Origin: Achromobacter pestifer | GTDB lineage: Bacteria; Pseudomonadota; Gammaproteobacteria; Burkholderiales; Burkholderiaceae_B | DNA length: 64,000 nt | NCBI RefSeq assembly: GCF_902859625.1 | Contig: NZ_CADIJX010000001.1 | Location: 1,302,001 to 1,366,000, forward strand | Reading direction: 5' to 3' | Shown: positions 46,011 through 54,452 of the stretch, one piece after another | Numbering within the stretch: position 1 is the first letter of the stretch | Layout of the letters: each line of letters starts with the position of its first letter | Made by a program: the position numbers and the translations under genes | Notes under the pieces: model-generated | Databases searched by the model: none | What the model was told of the DNA's origin: nothing | The model's input: only the letters and a program-made list of their open reading frames with translations

Positions 46011-49000
46011 ACGGATCCTTCGCACCACTTCTTGAACATGTCGCGGTAAGCCTGCTCGACCTTGCGGGCAAAGCCTGGCTCATCCATCAAGGCGCTGGCC
46101 TGCATTTCCTGGCGCAAGCCGGCGCGGATGCGCGCCAGCTCGGGAATATCCGTTGCTAAGGCAACGATTTTCTCGATGTATTGCGACTCAGTCTGCGCAA
46201 CCCAATCCGGGCGCCCCAATCCTGTAAGAATCGACATTCCAATCCGCCCCACCCCTGGATTTCCAGCAAGAGTAATTGCCGGAAGCCCCATATATAGACT
46301 CTCAAAAATTGTCGTGCCAGAATTGTGTGGGAAGCAATCCAAGGCAATATCGGCGCTCCTAAGCAAGTCCCAGGGCGGAGAATGGTAGCCCATCTCAATA
46401 CGTGCCGCGTCTACACCTTGATGCGCAAAGCGTGCAATGATGTCGGCTCGAATCCGGAGGTCAACATAGCTCGAACTGTCCAATACTAGGCGAGATCCAG
46501 GCACACGCCGAAGCAACTCCGACCAAACTCGAATGAGTTGGTCGTTAAGACGAATTGCTCTGGATAGAGACACATACCGGATGTAACCATTCCGCAATGC
46601 AGGAAGAGTATTTACATCGCCCATCGGCAACATGGGCCTGTAAACAAAATTAGTTTTTGATAAGCGCCACGGCACCTCAGTCAACAAATGCTCGCGGCCG
46701 ATCGGAGCCATCGAGCTGTCGGTAAGGATATAATCCATTTCGGGCACACCAGTTGTTGTGCCAAATCCCAACCAAGTCAATTGCACTGGGGCCGCTCTAC
46801 GGGCGAAAACTTGCAAGCGATTTCGGCCTGTATGACCTGCCAAATCAATCAGAATATCAATACCATCTTCTCGAATTCGATTGGCCAAAATCTCATCCGA
46901 CATTCCATTAGTCAATTGCCAGTGATCAATATACACACGTAGTTCTTCGGTCGCATCATCGGCGCGGTCAAGCTCTGCATATGCGAAAACTTCTACGGCC
47001 GCTCGATCATGGTTTGCCAACAGTGGCAAGAGAAATAAACTGACAGGATGTCGCCGGAGGTCCGGAGATACGTAGCCTACTCGCAAGCGCCGTTCAGGAT
47101 CTCTATTATTCAGGAACCGTCTTTCAAGTCGCCTGACCGACGATGCAAGCGTTGCTCCGTATTCCAAATAGGCGGCGTGAATCTCCTCTGCGGAGCGTCC
47201 CGGAAAATAATTCATAGTAAAAAATCGGTTGCTACGCGCTGCCGAGTGGTTTGGATCACGCTCTAGCACATCACGATACACGACCTCGGCAGCCTCAAAA
47301 TGTCCCAAATCACCTAAGCAACTCCCTAGGTTGACACGGGCGTCATTACTCTCGGGATCCAACTTAAGCGCACGACGGAACCGAACCTCTGCTTCATGAA
47401 AACGAGCGGCTTTCTGCAAGAGGACGCCCATAAGGTTCAACATAGGAACATAGTCACTTTCTAGTCGGCGAACGTAGCGATCACATGATTCAACTTCATC
47501 CCAGCGACGACCGAGAAAACGAAACGACCCAACCAATGATGTATAGCGATCCGGTGAATGGGGATCAAGCACAATCCCTTTCAATAGATATTCCAACGAT
47601 TCTTGAGCTTTACCACGCCGCCGCGCAGCCATCGCCAGCAAATCCCAGGCTGATGGGTGGTTTGGCGCACGTTTAGTCAGTTTTTTTGCACGTGCTTCAA
47701 GATCAACTGCGGCATTTGTGTTGATCATTCTTACTAGCTCTCTACCTTCTTTCAAAACGGCATCGTTTGTGGAGCTCGATGCACGCCAAGAGGGAATCGA
47801 CGAATCGGATTCTGAGTCTACCCGCATGAGCGAGTCTATATAGAGAGCCCAAAAAGGGGCAATTCCACGTGAGGCAACCAAACCATCTTGCAGATAGTCT
47901 CGCCAATCTCTAGCTCTACTTCGAAGCAAGCCCGCATGTTTTAGCCGCCCCAAAACACATGCCAACCTGCTGCCAGGAATCCCATCTTCGACATCCCGCT
48001 TTCCTTCCATGGCAACCAAGGAAATCTGCTCGATGCTAATTTTTCGATCCACTTGTTCTAGGTATTCAAGATCAACTTCATTCAACGGGCAATCGACAGC
48101 CTCGTGCCACAAGTTGAATTGCGTCTGGAACCCTGAAAGATATGAAGGCACCCGTGCACCGATGACTGCCCCCCATTGGTTCGGTGCTAAATCGTCATAA
48201 GGGCTGCTATCAAGGCAAAAGCGCGCCGCACCCAACAGAAATAGCGTTTCGATAACCTTCTTTACCGAATCCGCTGGGGTCATACCGCGGAGCTTCGACC
48301 CGCTCGCTTTGCCAAGCTTCACCAGATTTTTATAAGATAGCGACGCAGGCCAAACACAACCAAGCGCATCCAAAATGCGCTCCATGACTTCTGAGTCCGC
48401 AACCACCATGTTGCCATGATGATTCAAATAGTAGGATTTCTCGGGATCAGCGGCCCCACAAGGAACACGCTCGAACATTCCGGCCCAACGCAACGAAGTC
48501 AATACGTCAAGGTTTGGCTTGAGGTTTAACTCCGACTGTCGCTCATGGTGCGTCAAAAGAGCGTGACGCCTCTCCCTACCAGTCGCAAAATCCAAATATT
48601 GTTGCCTCAACTCTGCTGGCTTTCCAAGCGCAAGCATGCTATGCGACAGAGCTACTGATGTCCCGAACGTCGTCGCCAGTTCGCTTTGAGGATTAGCATC
48701 CCCAGCACATACCATTCCATACTGACCCGCAAAGTCGGCAAATTCGGCATAATAATAAGGCTGCCGTTGCAACGATCGAAGCGCATATATACCCCTACGG
48801 TCGAGATCTCTCGCCACCTGCCTCGCCGCCACACGCAGCGCAGGCGCCATAGGATTTACCGTCGAAACTCCATCACCAAAGAGTTCAAGCGCCGCCCTAG
48901 CAGCGGCGATTTTATCAACTTCATTAGTGATCGAAAGAGTATGCAAGAGTACTGCATCGCGCACAATTTCAGCGGATTTTGCCCCGGGGTAAGTGTCGTA

Positions 49001-49483
49001 TTCCACATACGCCACGCCCTCGTAAGCCAAATTTAAACGACAGATCCTTAACACCTCTGCGGCAGCATCCCTGTCCAGAAAACTAAACGAATCTGCGACG
49101 ATTACATAGTCAAACTCACCGAAATCCTGAGTAATCTCGGAAAAATCGCTATTAACAAACTTAATGTTGGCTATACCCCAAGCATCCCTGGATTGACAAG
49201 CCGTTTCGATTTTCGTCGGATCAGGATCAATACCGACTATTTTCGCTTCCGGATAGGCAGCTGCAAAAGGAAAAAGATTGGTGCCGCTACCGCATGCAAG
49301 ATACAGAACGCGTGCAGTCTCCAACGGCACAGTAGTCAAGCCATACAACTGTGCCACCGCCCGAAGATGAATTGGGGACGATTGATAACTGAGGGCCAGA
49401 TCAGTCACTGGGCAAGCGACGTCAATGGCAATGGTGTCCTCAGGGACTCGATCAGGCGCGTTCAAACCAACCTCCACGGGCAC
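46007..49483 (-). CDS. Protein methyltransferase-like/TPR/O-GlcNAc-transferase-like fusion protein
   Basis: The 1158-residue protein joins two protein-modifying modules. Residues about 30-170 are a class I SAM methyltransferase ([16 protein letters not shown], then [12 protein letters not shown] and NSDFSEI), followed to about 540 by a region resembling the regulatory and C-terminal domains of bacterial protein lysine methyltransferases ([11 protein letters not shown]). Residues about 590-750 are TPR repeats. Residues about 795-1150 match the catalytic part of GT41 enzymes (SPINDLY/OGT): [46 protein letters not shown]. By eye, the OGT lysine equivalent to human Lys842 is Arg978. The start is uncertain: GTG 49483 lacks a Shine-Dalgarno, while TTG 49465 has GGAGG five bases upstream. 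DNA from about 46240 to 49450 is clearly A+T-richer than its flanks. Probable role: transfer of the dideoxy sugar to flagellin, with methylation of lysines. Confidence 0.8.
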   Translation of the reverse strand: MPVEVGLNAPDRVPEDTIAIDVACPVTDLALSYQSSPIHLRAVAQLYGLTTVPLETARVLYLACGSGTNLFPFAAAYPEAKIVGIDPDPTKIETACQSRDAWGIANIKFVNSDFSEITQDFGEFDYVIVADSFSFLDRDAAAEVLRICRLNLAYEGVAYVEYDTYPGAKSAEIVRDAVLLHTLSITNEVDKIAAARAALELFGDGVSTVNPMAPALRVAARQVARDLDRRGIYALRSLQRQPYYYAEFADFAGQYGMVCAGDANPQSELATTFGTSVALSHSMLALGKPAELRQQYLDFATGRERRHALLTHHERQSELNLKPNLDVLTSLRWAGMFERVPCGAADPEKSYYLNHHGNMVVADSEVMERILDALGCVWPASLSYKNLVKLGKASGSKLRGMTPADSVKKVIETLFLLGAARFCLDSSPYDDLAPNQWGAVIGARVPSYLSGFQTQFNLWHEAVDCPLNEVDLEYLEQVDRKISIEQISLVAMEGKRDVEDGIPGSRLACVLGRLKHAGLLRSRARDWRDYLQDGLVASRGIAPFWALYIDSLMRVDSESDSSIPSWRASSSTNDAVLKEGRELVRMINTNAAVDLEARAKKLTKRAPNHPSAWDLLAMAARRRGKAQESLEYLLKGIVLDPHSPDRYTSLVGSFRFLGRRWDEVESCDRYVRRLESDYVPMLNLMGVLLQKAARFHEAEVRFRRALKLDPESNDARVNLGSCLGDLGHFEAAEVVYRDVLERDPNHSAARSNRFFTMNYFPGRSAEEIHAAYLEYGATLASSVRRLERRFLNNRDPERRLRVGYVSPDLRRHPVSLFLLPLLANHDRAAVEVFAYAELDRADDATEELRVYIDHWQLTNGMSDEILANRIREDGIDILIDLAGHTGRNRLQVFARRAAPVQLTWLGFGTTTGVPEMDYILTDSSMAPIGREHLLTEVPWRLSKTNFVYRPMLPMGDVNTLPALRNGYIRYVSLSRAIRLNDQLIRVWSELLRRVPGSRLVLDSSSYVDLRIRADIIARFAHQGVDAARIEMGYHSPPWDLLRSADIALDCFPHNSGTTIFESLYMGLPAITLAGNPGVGRIGMSILTGLGRPDWVAQTESQYIEKIVALATDIPELARIRAGLRQEMQASALMDEPGFARKVEQAYRDMFKKWCEGSV

Positions 49484-49533
49484 GGTAAATACGAAGGAGC
49501 ATAGCAGCGGGTTTCACGGCGGAAATGGGCGAA

Positions 49534-49560
49534 ATGACGGCCTTTTTTACCGGTTCTTGA
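49534..49560 (-). promoter_or_regulatory. Sigma-28-like promoter before the modification operon
   Basis: On the minus strand: TCAAGAAC, an 11-base spacer, GCCGTCAT. Compared with the fliC promoter of this genome (TAAAGAAT-N11-GCCGTAAT) the halves match 6/8 and 7/8 with exact spacing. It lies about 50-70 bases before the candidate starts of the first gene. The match to the general consensus is weaker (4/8 and 5/8), so this is a candidate. Confidence 0.5.
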
Positions 49561-49692
49561 GTGATGAATGAAAACCTGCCTTTGGAGACGTAAGGGGAGT
49601 GACGGCTTTTTGCACGCTTATTCCTTTTTTTGACCGCCCCGTCTCGCGGTCATAATGGCGGCGCAGATTTTGTATCATTTTCTTTCAGCACT

Positions 49693-50541
49693 ATGACCGC
49701 CACGCCCCCAGATCCACTCGCTATGCAGCACGACGGCACTCCGGATCCAGACTCTCAGGCGCCGGTGGATCCACAGACCCTGCGTCTGCGTGAAGAAAAC
49801 CGCGCCTTGCGCGAGTTGTTGGCCGCCCAGGTGCAGGCCACGCATCCCCCTCCCCAACCGGGCTGCCTACGCCGGTTCGGTTGGTGGTTGATCTCTGCCC
49901 CGGGCGCCGCAGTTGTCAGCTGGCGCACCTTGCTGGGCCGCGACGATGCGCCCCCCATCACCGGGCGGCGCGTGGGTTCGGCCACGTTGACCGTGCTCTA
50001 TACCCTGGCCATCTATGGTGCGCTGGTGTTGCTGGTCGTCTCCTGGAACGCGCCGAACAACGGGATCACCGGAAACACCGCGGCCAGCCCGATCCGCGTA
50101 CCGCTGCTGCCCTTGCCCGCGCTCACGCCCGAAGACGAGCCATCCGACTGGGAGCATGACCCAGACGACAAGGCCGCATCGCCTCCCGCTCAGCCTGAAC
50201 CCGCCGCGACGCCAGAGGCCGAGCCTACCGTCGCGCAGGAGCCCACGGCCGACACGCCCCGCACAACGCATCCTGAAACGGCAACGGCGCCGCCCCCACC
50301 CGCGACTGCGGGGGCCGTGGAACCCGCGCCCGTCACCACCGGGCCGCAGTCCACGCTGCGCATCACTGAAATCCCGGCTCAGAATCCAATGGCGTGGGTG
50401 GATTCGCTGAAGGACGAATTGGCCCGCTGCGCCCAGTTGGGCTTTTTCGAGCGGCCGGATTGCGCCTGGGCGGCGCGCAAGCAGTTCTGCGAGCCGAATC
50501 ATGGCTGGGGCATCGTCAAGGAATGTCCGGCACAACCTTGA
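49693..50541 (+). CDS. Single-span membrane protein with Pro/Ala-rich linker, unknown function
   Basis: I do not recognise this 282-residue protein. From the ATG at 49693 it has a cytoplasmic start with a short coiled-coil-like stretch (LRLREENRALRELLAAQ), one hydrophobic span at about residues 98-118 (VLYTLAIYGALVLLVVSW), a linker of about 100 residues rich in Pro, Ala, Thr and Glu, and a compact C-terminal domain with three cysteines (RCAQLGF, PDCAWAARKQFC) plus a fourth in KECP, which could form disulfides in the periplasm. An upstream ATG-like start at 49630 is not supported. The layout suggests an envelope-spanning protein. The downstream neighbour is a motility gene, but no functional link is shown. 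Confidence 0.75.
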   Translation: MTATPPDPLAMQHDGTPDPDSQAPVDPQTLRLREENRALRELLAAQVQATHPPPQPGCLRRFGWWLISAPGAAVVSWRTLLGRDDAPPITGRRVGSATLTVLYTLAIYGALVLLVVSWNAPNNGITGNTAASPIRVPLLPLPALTPEDEPSDWEHDPDDKAASPPAQPEPAATPEAEPTVAQEPTADTPRTTHPETATAPPPPATAGAVEPAPVTTGPQSTLRITEIPAQNPMAWVDSLKDELARCAQLGFFERPDCAWAARKQFCEPNHGWGIVKECPAQP

Positions 50542-50672
50542 ACCAACGGCCATGCCTGTCACGGGATGGCCACGAAAGCGGGTAACAATGCTTTGCATCG
50601 AACCCAGAACCTGCGCAATAATGCGATGACTTTGGGCTTGGCCCGACCTTTTCCTGCTTAGGACACCGCGAC

Positions 50673-50864
50673 ATGGACTCCGTCAATAACACCGTCAATA
50701 CCGCCCTGGCCCTGAAAGACGCAAACGTCATGCAGGAAGTCCAGGCCCGGGTATTGAAGAAAGCCTTGAATGCCCAAGCGGACACCATTGCGACGCTGAT
50801 GCAGTCCGTGCCTCCGATGGCCATCGACAGCACGCTGGGTTCGCGCATCAATACGCAAGCCTGA
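50673..50864 (+). CDS. YjfB-family putative motility protein
   Basis: A 63-residue protein with the pattern of the small YjfB family often linked to flagellar regulons: VQARVLKKALNAQADTIATL in the middle, a helical start (MDSVNNTVNTALALKDANVM) and an S-x-L-G-x-x-I-N end. It has no signal peptide or membrane span. It lies 130 bases after the previous gene with a strong terminator behind it. I find no convincing sigma-28 promoter. The molecular role of the family is not established. Confidence 0.8.
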   Translation: MDSVNNTVNTALALKDANVMQEVQARVLKKALNAQADTIATLMQSVPPMAIDSTLGSRINTQA

Positions 50865-50895
50865 TATCCAGACGCCGCGCGTTGCGGCATGGGAT

Positions 50896-50937
50896 AAAAA
50901 AAGCGCCGGCCCCTGATCAGGGCCGGCGCTTTTGTTT
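50896..50937. terminator. Bidirectional terminator between the YjfB gene and lpdA
   Basis: A 14-bp stem, AAAAGCGCCGGCCC and GGGCCGGCGCTTTT with a 7-base loop, has A runs on one side and T runs on the other, so it can act on both strands. It separates the convergent YjfB-type gene and the pyruvate dehydrogenase operon. Confidence 0.92.
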
Positions 50938-50969
50938 GGGAAGCAGGCGGCAGAAACCGCCCGGCAACC

Positions 50970-52760
50970 TTACTTCTTCTTCATCGGCGGCAAGTCGGTG
51001 CAGACGCCTTCAGCCACTTCGGCTGCCATGCCCACCGATTCACCCAAGGTCGGATGCGGGTGGATGGTCTTGGCGATGTCGACGACATCCGCGCCCATTT
51101 CCACGGCCAGGGCCAGTTCGCTGATCAGGTCGCCAGCGTGGGTGCCCACGATGCTGCCGCCCAGGATGCGATGCGTTTCCGCGTCGAAAATCAGCTTGGT
51201 GAAGCCCTCGTCGCGGCCATTGGCGATGGCGCGGCCGGAGGCGGCCCACGGGAACACGCCCTTCTCGATCTTGATGCCTTGCTTCTTGGCTTCGTCTTCG
51301 GTCAGGCCCACCCACGCCACTTCCGGATCGGTGTAGGCCACCGACGGAATGACGCGCGCGTCGAAGAACGACTTCTGGCCGGCTGCGGCTTCCGCCGCGA
51401 CGTGGCCTTCATGCACCGCCTTGTGCGCCAGCATCGGCTGGCCGACGATGTCGCCAATGGCGTAGATGTGCGGCACGTTGGTGCGCATCTGGCGATCGAC
51501 CTCGATGAATCCGCGGTCGGTCACGGCGATGCCAGCGCGGTCGGCGCCGATCTTCTTGCCGTTGGGGCTACGGCCCACGGCTTGCAGCACCAGATCGTAG
51601 CGTTGCGGCTCTTTGGGAGCGCCCTCGCCTTCAAAGGTGACGTAGATGCCGTCCTTCTTGGCTTCGGCGCCCACGGTCTTGGTCTTCAACATGATGTTGT
51701 CGAAGCGGTAGGCGTTCTTCTTCTGCCATACCTTGACCAGATCGCGGTCGGCGCCCTGCATCAGGCCATCCAGCATTTCCACGACATCCAGGCGCGCGCC
51801 CAAGGTCGAATACACCGTGCCCATTTCCAGGCCGATGATGCCGCCGCCGACGATCAGCATCTTCTTGGGCACTTCACGCAGCAGCAACGCGCCGGTGGAG
51901 TCGACGACACGGTCGTCGGCAGGCATGAACGGCAGCTTCACTGACTGGCTGCCAGCGGCGATGATCGCCTGCTTGAAGCGCAGCGTCTGGGTCTTGCCGT
52001 CGGCCGCTTTCACGGTCAGGTGATAGGGGTCGGCGAACTCGCCCACGCCATGCACCACGGTGACCTTGCGGGCTTTGGCCATGCCGGCCAGGCCGCCGGT
52101 CAGCTTGGCAACCACGCTGTCCTTGTAGCCGCGCAGCTTGTCCAGGTCGATCTTGGGCTCACCGAAGCTGATGCCGTGTGCGGCCAGCTCGCGCGCTTCA
52201 TCGATGACCGCGGCGTTGTGCAGCAGCGCCTTGGACGGAATGCAGCCCACGTTCAGGCAGACGCCGCCCAGCGTTTGGTAGCGTTCGACCAGGACCACGG
52301 ACAGGCCCAGATCGGCGGCACGGAAGGCGGCGGAATAGCCGCCAGGGCCGGCGCCCAGCACCAGTACGTCATATTCGCCATCGGCCGAACCCTTGAAGCT
52401 CGACGCGGCAGGAGCCGCTGCGGCTTGCTTGGGCGCTTCGGCAGCCTTGGGGGCTTCCTTGGCAGAGGCTTCCTTGGCAGGCGCTTCCTTGGCGGCGGGC
52501 GCGGCAGCGGCGCCCGAGGCGGCCGCTTCCACTTCCAGCACCACGGCGCCTTCGGCCACCTTGTCGCCGACCTTCACGGCGATGGACTTCACCACGCCGC
52601 CTTGCGACGCGGGGATTTCCATCGAAGCCTTGTCGGATTCCACGGTGATCAGGCTTTGCTCGGCCTTGATCGTGTCGCCCACTGCCACCAGCACTTCAAT
52701 GACTTCCACTTCCTTGAAGTCACCGATGTCCGGCACTTTGATTTGAACGGTATTGCTCAT
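50970..52760 (-). CDS. lpdA: Dihydrolipoamide dehydrogenase (E3) with N-terminal lipoyl domain
   Basis: E3 reoxidises the lipoyl groups of E2 using FAD and NAD. The 596-residue protein is longer than ordinary E3 (about 470) because of an N-terminal lipoyl domain (residues 1-80, Lys44 in ESDKAS) and an Ala/Lys/Glu-rich linker. The enzyme core follows: [14 protein letters not shown] (FAD), the redox pair Cys168/Cys173 in [10 protein letters not shown], the NAD site [10 protein letters not shown] and the C-terminal HPHPTLGES with the catalytic His-Glu. The lipoyl domain is almost the same as the first lipoyl domain of AceF. It lies 12 bases after aceF. Confidence 0.97.
   Translation of the reverse strand: MSNTVQIKVPDIGDFKEVEVIEVLVAVGDTIKAEQSLITVESDKASMEIPASQGGVVKSIAVKVGDKVAEGAVVLEVEAAASGAAAAPAAKEAPAKEASAKEAPKAAEAPKQAAAAPAASSFKGSADGEYDVLVLGAGPGGYSAAFRAADLGLSVVLVERYQTLGGVCLNVGCIPSKALLHNAAVIDEARELAAHGISFGEPKIDLDKLRGYKDSVVAKLTGGLAGMAKARKVTVVHGVGEFADPYHLTVKAADGKTQTLRFKQAIIAAGSQSVKLPFMPADDRVVDSTGALLLREVPKKMLIVGGGIIGLEMGTVYSTLGARLDVVEMLDGLMQGADRDLVKVWQKKNAYRFDNIMLKTKTVGAEAKKDGIYVTFEGEGAPKEPQRYDLVLQAVGRSPNGKKIGADRAGIAVTDRGFIEVDRQMRTNVPHIYAIGDIVGQPMLAHKAVHEGHVAAEAAAGQKSFFDARVIPSVAYTDPEVAWVGLTEDEAKKQGIKIEKGVFPWAASGRAIANGRDEGFTKLIFDAETHRILGGSIVGTHAGDLISELALAVEMGADVVDIAKTIHPHPTLGESVGMAAEVAEGVCTDLPPMKKK
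52520..52760 (-). repeat. Lipoyl-domain DNA repeats (lpdA and two in aceF)
   Basis: The first 240 bases of lpdA are nearly the same as the first 240 of aceF (54200-54440) and close to the second aceF lipoyl domain (about 53830-54060). All are in the same orientation within 2 kb, so unequal recombination could add or remove a lipoyl domain. Confidence 0.8.
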
Positions 52761-52772
52761 AGGGCTCCCCGT

Positions 52773-54440
52773 TTACAGCGCGATGCGGCGGAAGTCGGCC
52801 AGCAAGGCGCCCAGATAGGCGTTGAAACGCGCGGCGGAAGCACCATCGATGACGCGGTGGTCATATGACAGCGACAGCGGCACGATCAGGCGCGGCACGA
52901 ATTGCTTGCCGTCCCAGACCGGCTTGTGAGCCGAACGGGACACACCCAGGATGGCCACTTCAGGCGCGTTGATGATCGGCGTGAACGAGGTGCCGCCGAT
53001 GCCGCCCAGGGACGAAATCGAGAAGCAGCCGCCCTGCATGTCAGCGGGCGAGATCTTGCCGTCGCGCGCCTTCTTGGACAGGTCCGTCATTTCCTGCGCG
53101 ATCTGCAAAATGCCCTTCTTATCGGCATCGCGAATCACCGGCACCACCAGCCCGTTGGGCGTATCGGCGGCGAAACCGATGTGGTAGTACTGCTTGAGCA
53201 CCAGGTTGTCGCCATCCAGCGACGCATTGAACTCGGGGAACTTCTTCAGGGCCGCAACCACGGCCTTGATCAAGAACGCCAGCATCGTGACCTTGATGCC
53301 CGACTTCTCGTTTTCCTTGTTCAGCGTGACGCGCAGCGCTTCCAGATCGGTGATGTCCGCTTCGTCATTGTTGGTGACGTGCGGGATCATGACCCAGTTG
53401 CGGTGCAGGTTCGCGCCGGAAATCTTCTTGATGCGCGACAGCGGCTTCGCTTCGATCGGACCAAACTTGGTGAAGTCGATCTTCGGCCACGGCAACAGAC
53501 CCAACGCGGCGCCATCGCCCGAACCGCCTGCGGCGGCAACGGGACCGGCGGCCAGCGCCTGCTTCACGAAACCGCGCACGTCGTCGGCAGTGATGCGATC
53601 CTTCGGACCCGAGCCCTTGACCTTGCTCAGGTTCACGCCCAGTTCGCGAGCGAACTTGCGCACCGACGGCGAGGCGTGCGGCAACTGGCCGGGCTTCAGG
53701 TTGGCGTCTTCCAGCGCGACGGCGGGAGCCGGACGCGAAGCCGGTGCCGCGGCAGCAGCGGGCGCTTCAGCCTTGGCTTCCGCTTTCGCGGCCGGAGCAG
53801 CGGCGGCTTCAGTCTTGGCGGCAGGAGCCGCCGCACCCGCGGCGCCTTCCACCACGACCACGACCGAACCCTTGGCGACCTTATCGCCAACCTTGACCTT
53901 CACTTCCTTGACCACGCCACCTTGCGAGGCCGGGATTTCCATCGAGGCCTTGTCGGACTCGACGGTAATCAGGCTTTGCTCGGCCGTGATGGTGTCGCCC
54001 ACGGCGACCAGGACCTCGATGACTTCCACTTCCTTGAAGTCGCCGATGTCCGGCACTTCCACATTGACCGGACCACTTGCCGCAGCGGCCGGCGCGGCAG
54101 CTTCGGCCTTGGCGGCGGGGGCAGCGGCAGCGGCTTGCTTGGGGGCTTCCTTGGCAGCGGCCTTGGGGGCCTCTTCCTTGGCGGCGGGTGCAGCGGCGTC
54201 GGCGGCTTCCAATTCAAGCACCACGGCGCCCTCGGCGATCTTGTCGCCGACCTTGACGGTGATCGACTTCACCACGCCGCCTTGCGACGCGGGGATTTCC
54301 ATCGATGCCTTGTCGGACTCCACGGTAATCAGGCTTTGTTCGGCCTTGATCGTGTCCCCCACTGCCACCAGCACTTCAATGACTTCCACTTCCTTGAAGT
54401 CACCAATATCAGGAACCTTGATTTGCACGATGTTGCTCAT
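52773..54440 (-). CDS. aceF: Pyruvate dehydrogenase E2, dihydrolipoamide acetyltransferase
   Basis: E2 moves the acetyl group to CoA and forms the core of the complex. The 555-residue protein has two lipoyl domains (Lys44 and Lys164, both in [10 protein letters not shown]), joined by Ala/Lys-rich swinging arms. A peripheral subunit-binding domain follows ([21 protein letters not shown], in two pieces). The acetyltransferase domain ends [16 protein letters not shown] with the catalytic His and Asp. Two lipoyl domains is one fewer than in E. coli; the third copy sits on E3 here. Confidence 0.97.
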   Translation of the reverse strand: MSNIVQIKVPDIGDFKEVEVIEVLVAVGDTIKAEQSLITVESDKASMEIPASQGGVVKSITVKVGDKIAEGAVVLELEAADAAAPAAKEEAPKAAAKEAPKQAAAAAPAAKAEAAAPAAAASGPVNVEVPDIGDFKEVEVIEVLVAVGDTITAEQSLITVESDKASMEIPASQGGVVKEVKVKVGDKVAKGSVVVVVEGAAGAAAPAAKTEAAAAPAAKAEAKAEAPAAAAAPASRPAPAVALEDANLKPGQLPHASPSVRKFARELGVNLSKVKGSGPKDRITADDVRGFVKQALAAGPVAAAGGSGDGAALGLLPWPKIDFTKFGPIEAKPLSRIKKISGANLHRNWVMIPHVTNNDEADITDLEALRVTLNKENEKSGIKVTMLAFLIKAVVAALKKFPEFNASLDGDNLVLKQYYHIGFAADTPNGLVVPVIRDADKKGILQIAQEMTDLSKKARDGKISPADMQGGCFSISSLGGIGGTSFTPIINAPEVAILGVSRSAHKPVWDGKQFVPRLIVPLSLSYDHRVIDGASAARFNAYLGALLADFRRIAL

Positions 54441-54452
54441 GTCTCTTTACCC

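Noticed and set aside
39276..49483. Interpretation as an O-antigen (LPS) locus
   Set aside because: The sugar genes are typical of O-antigen, but there is no wzx, wzy, wzm/wzt, waaL or conventional sugar-chain glycosyltransferase. The only transferase is OGT-like and the operon abuts fliC. Not excluded, but less likely.
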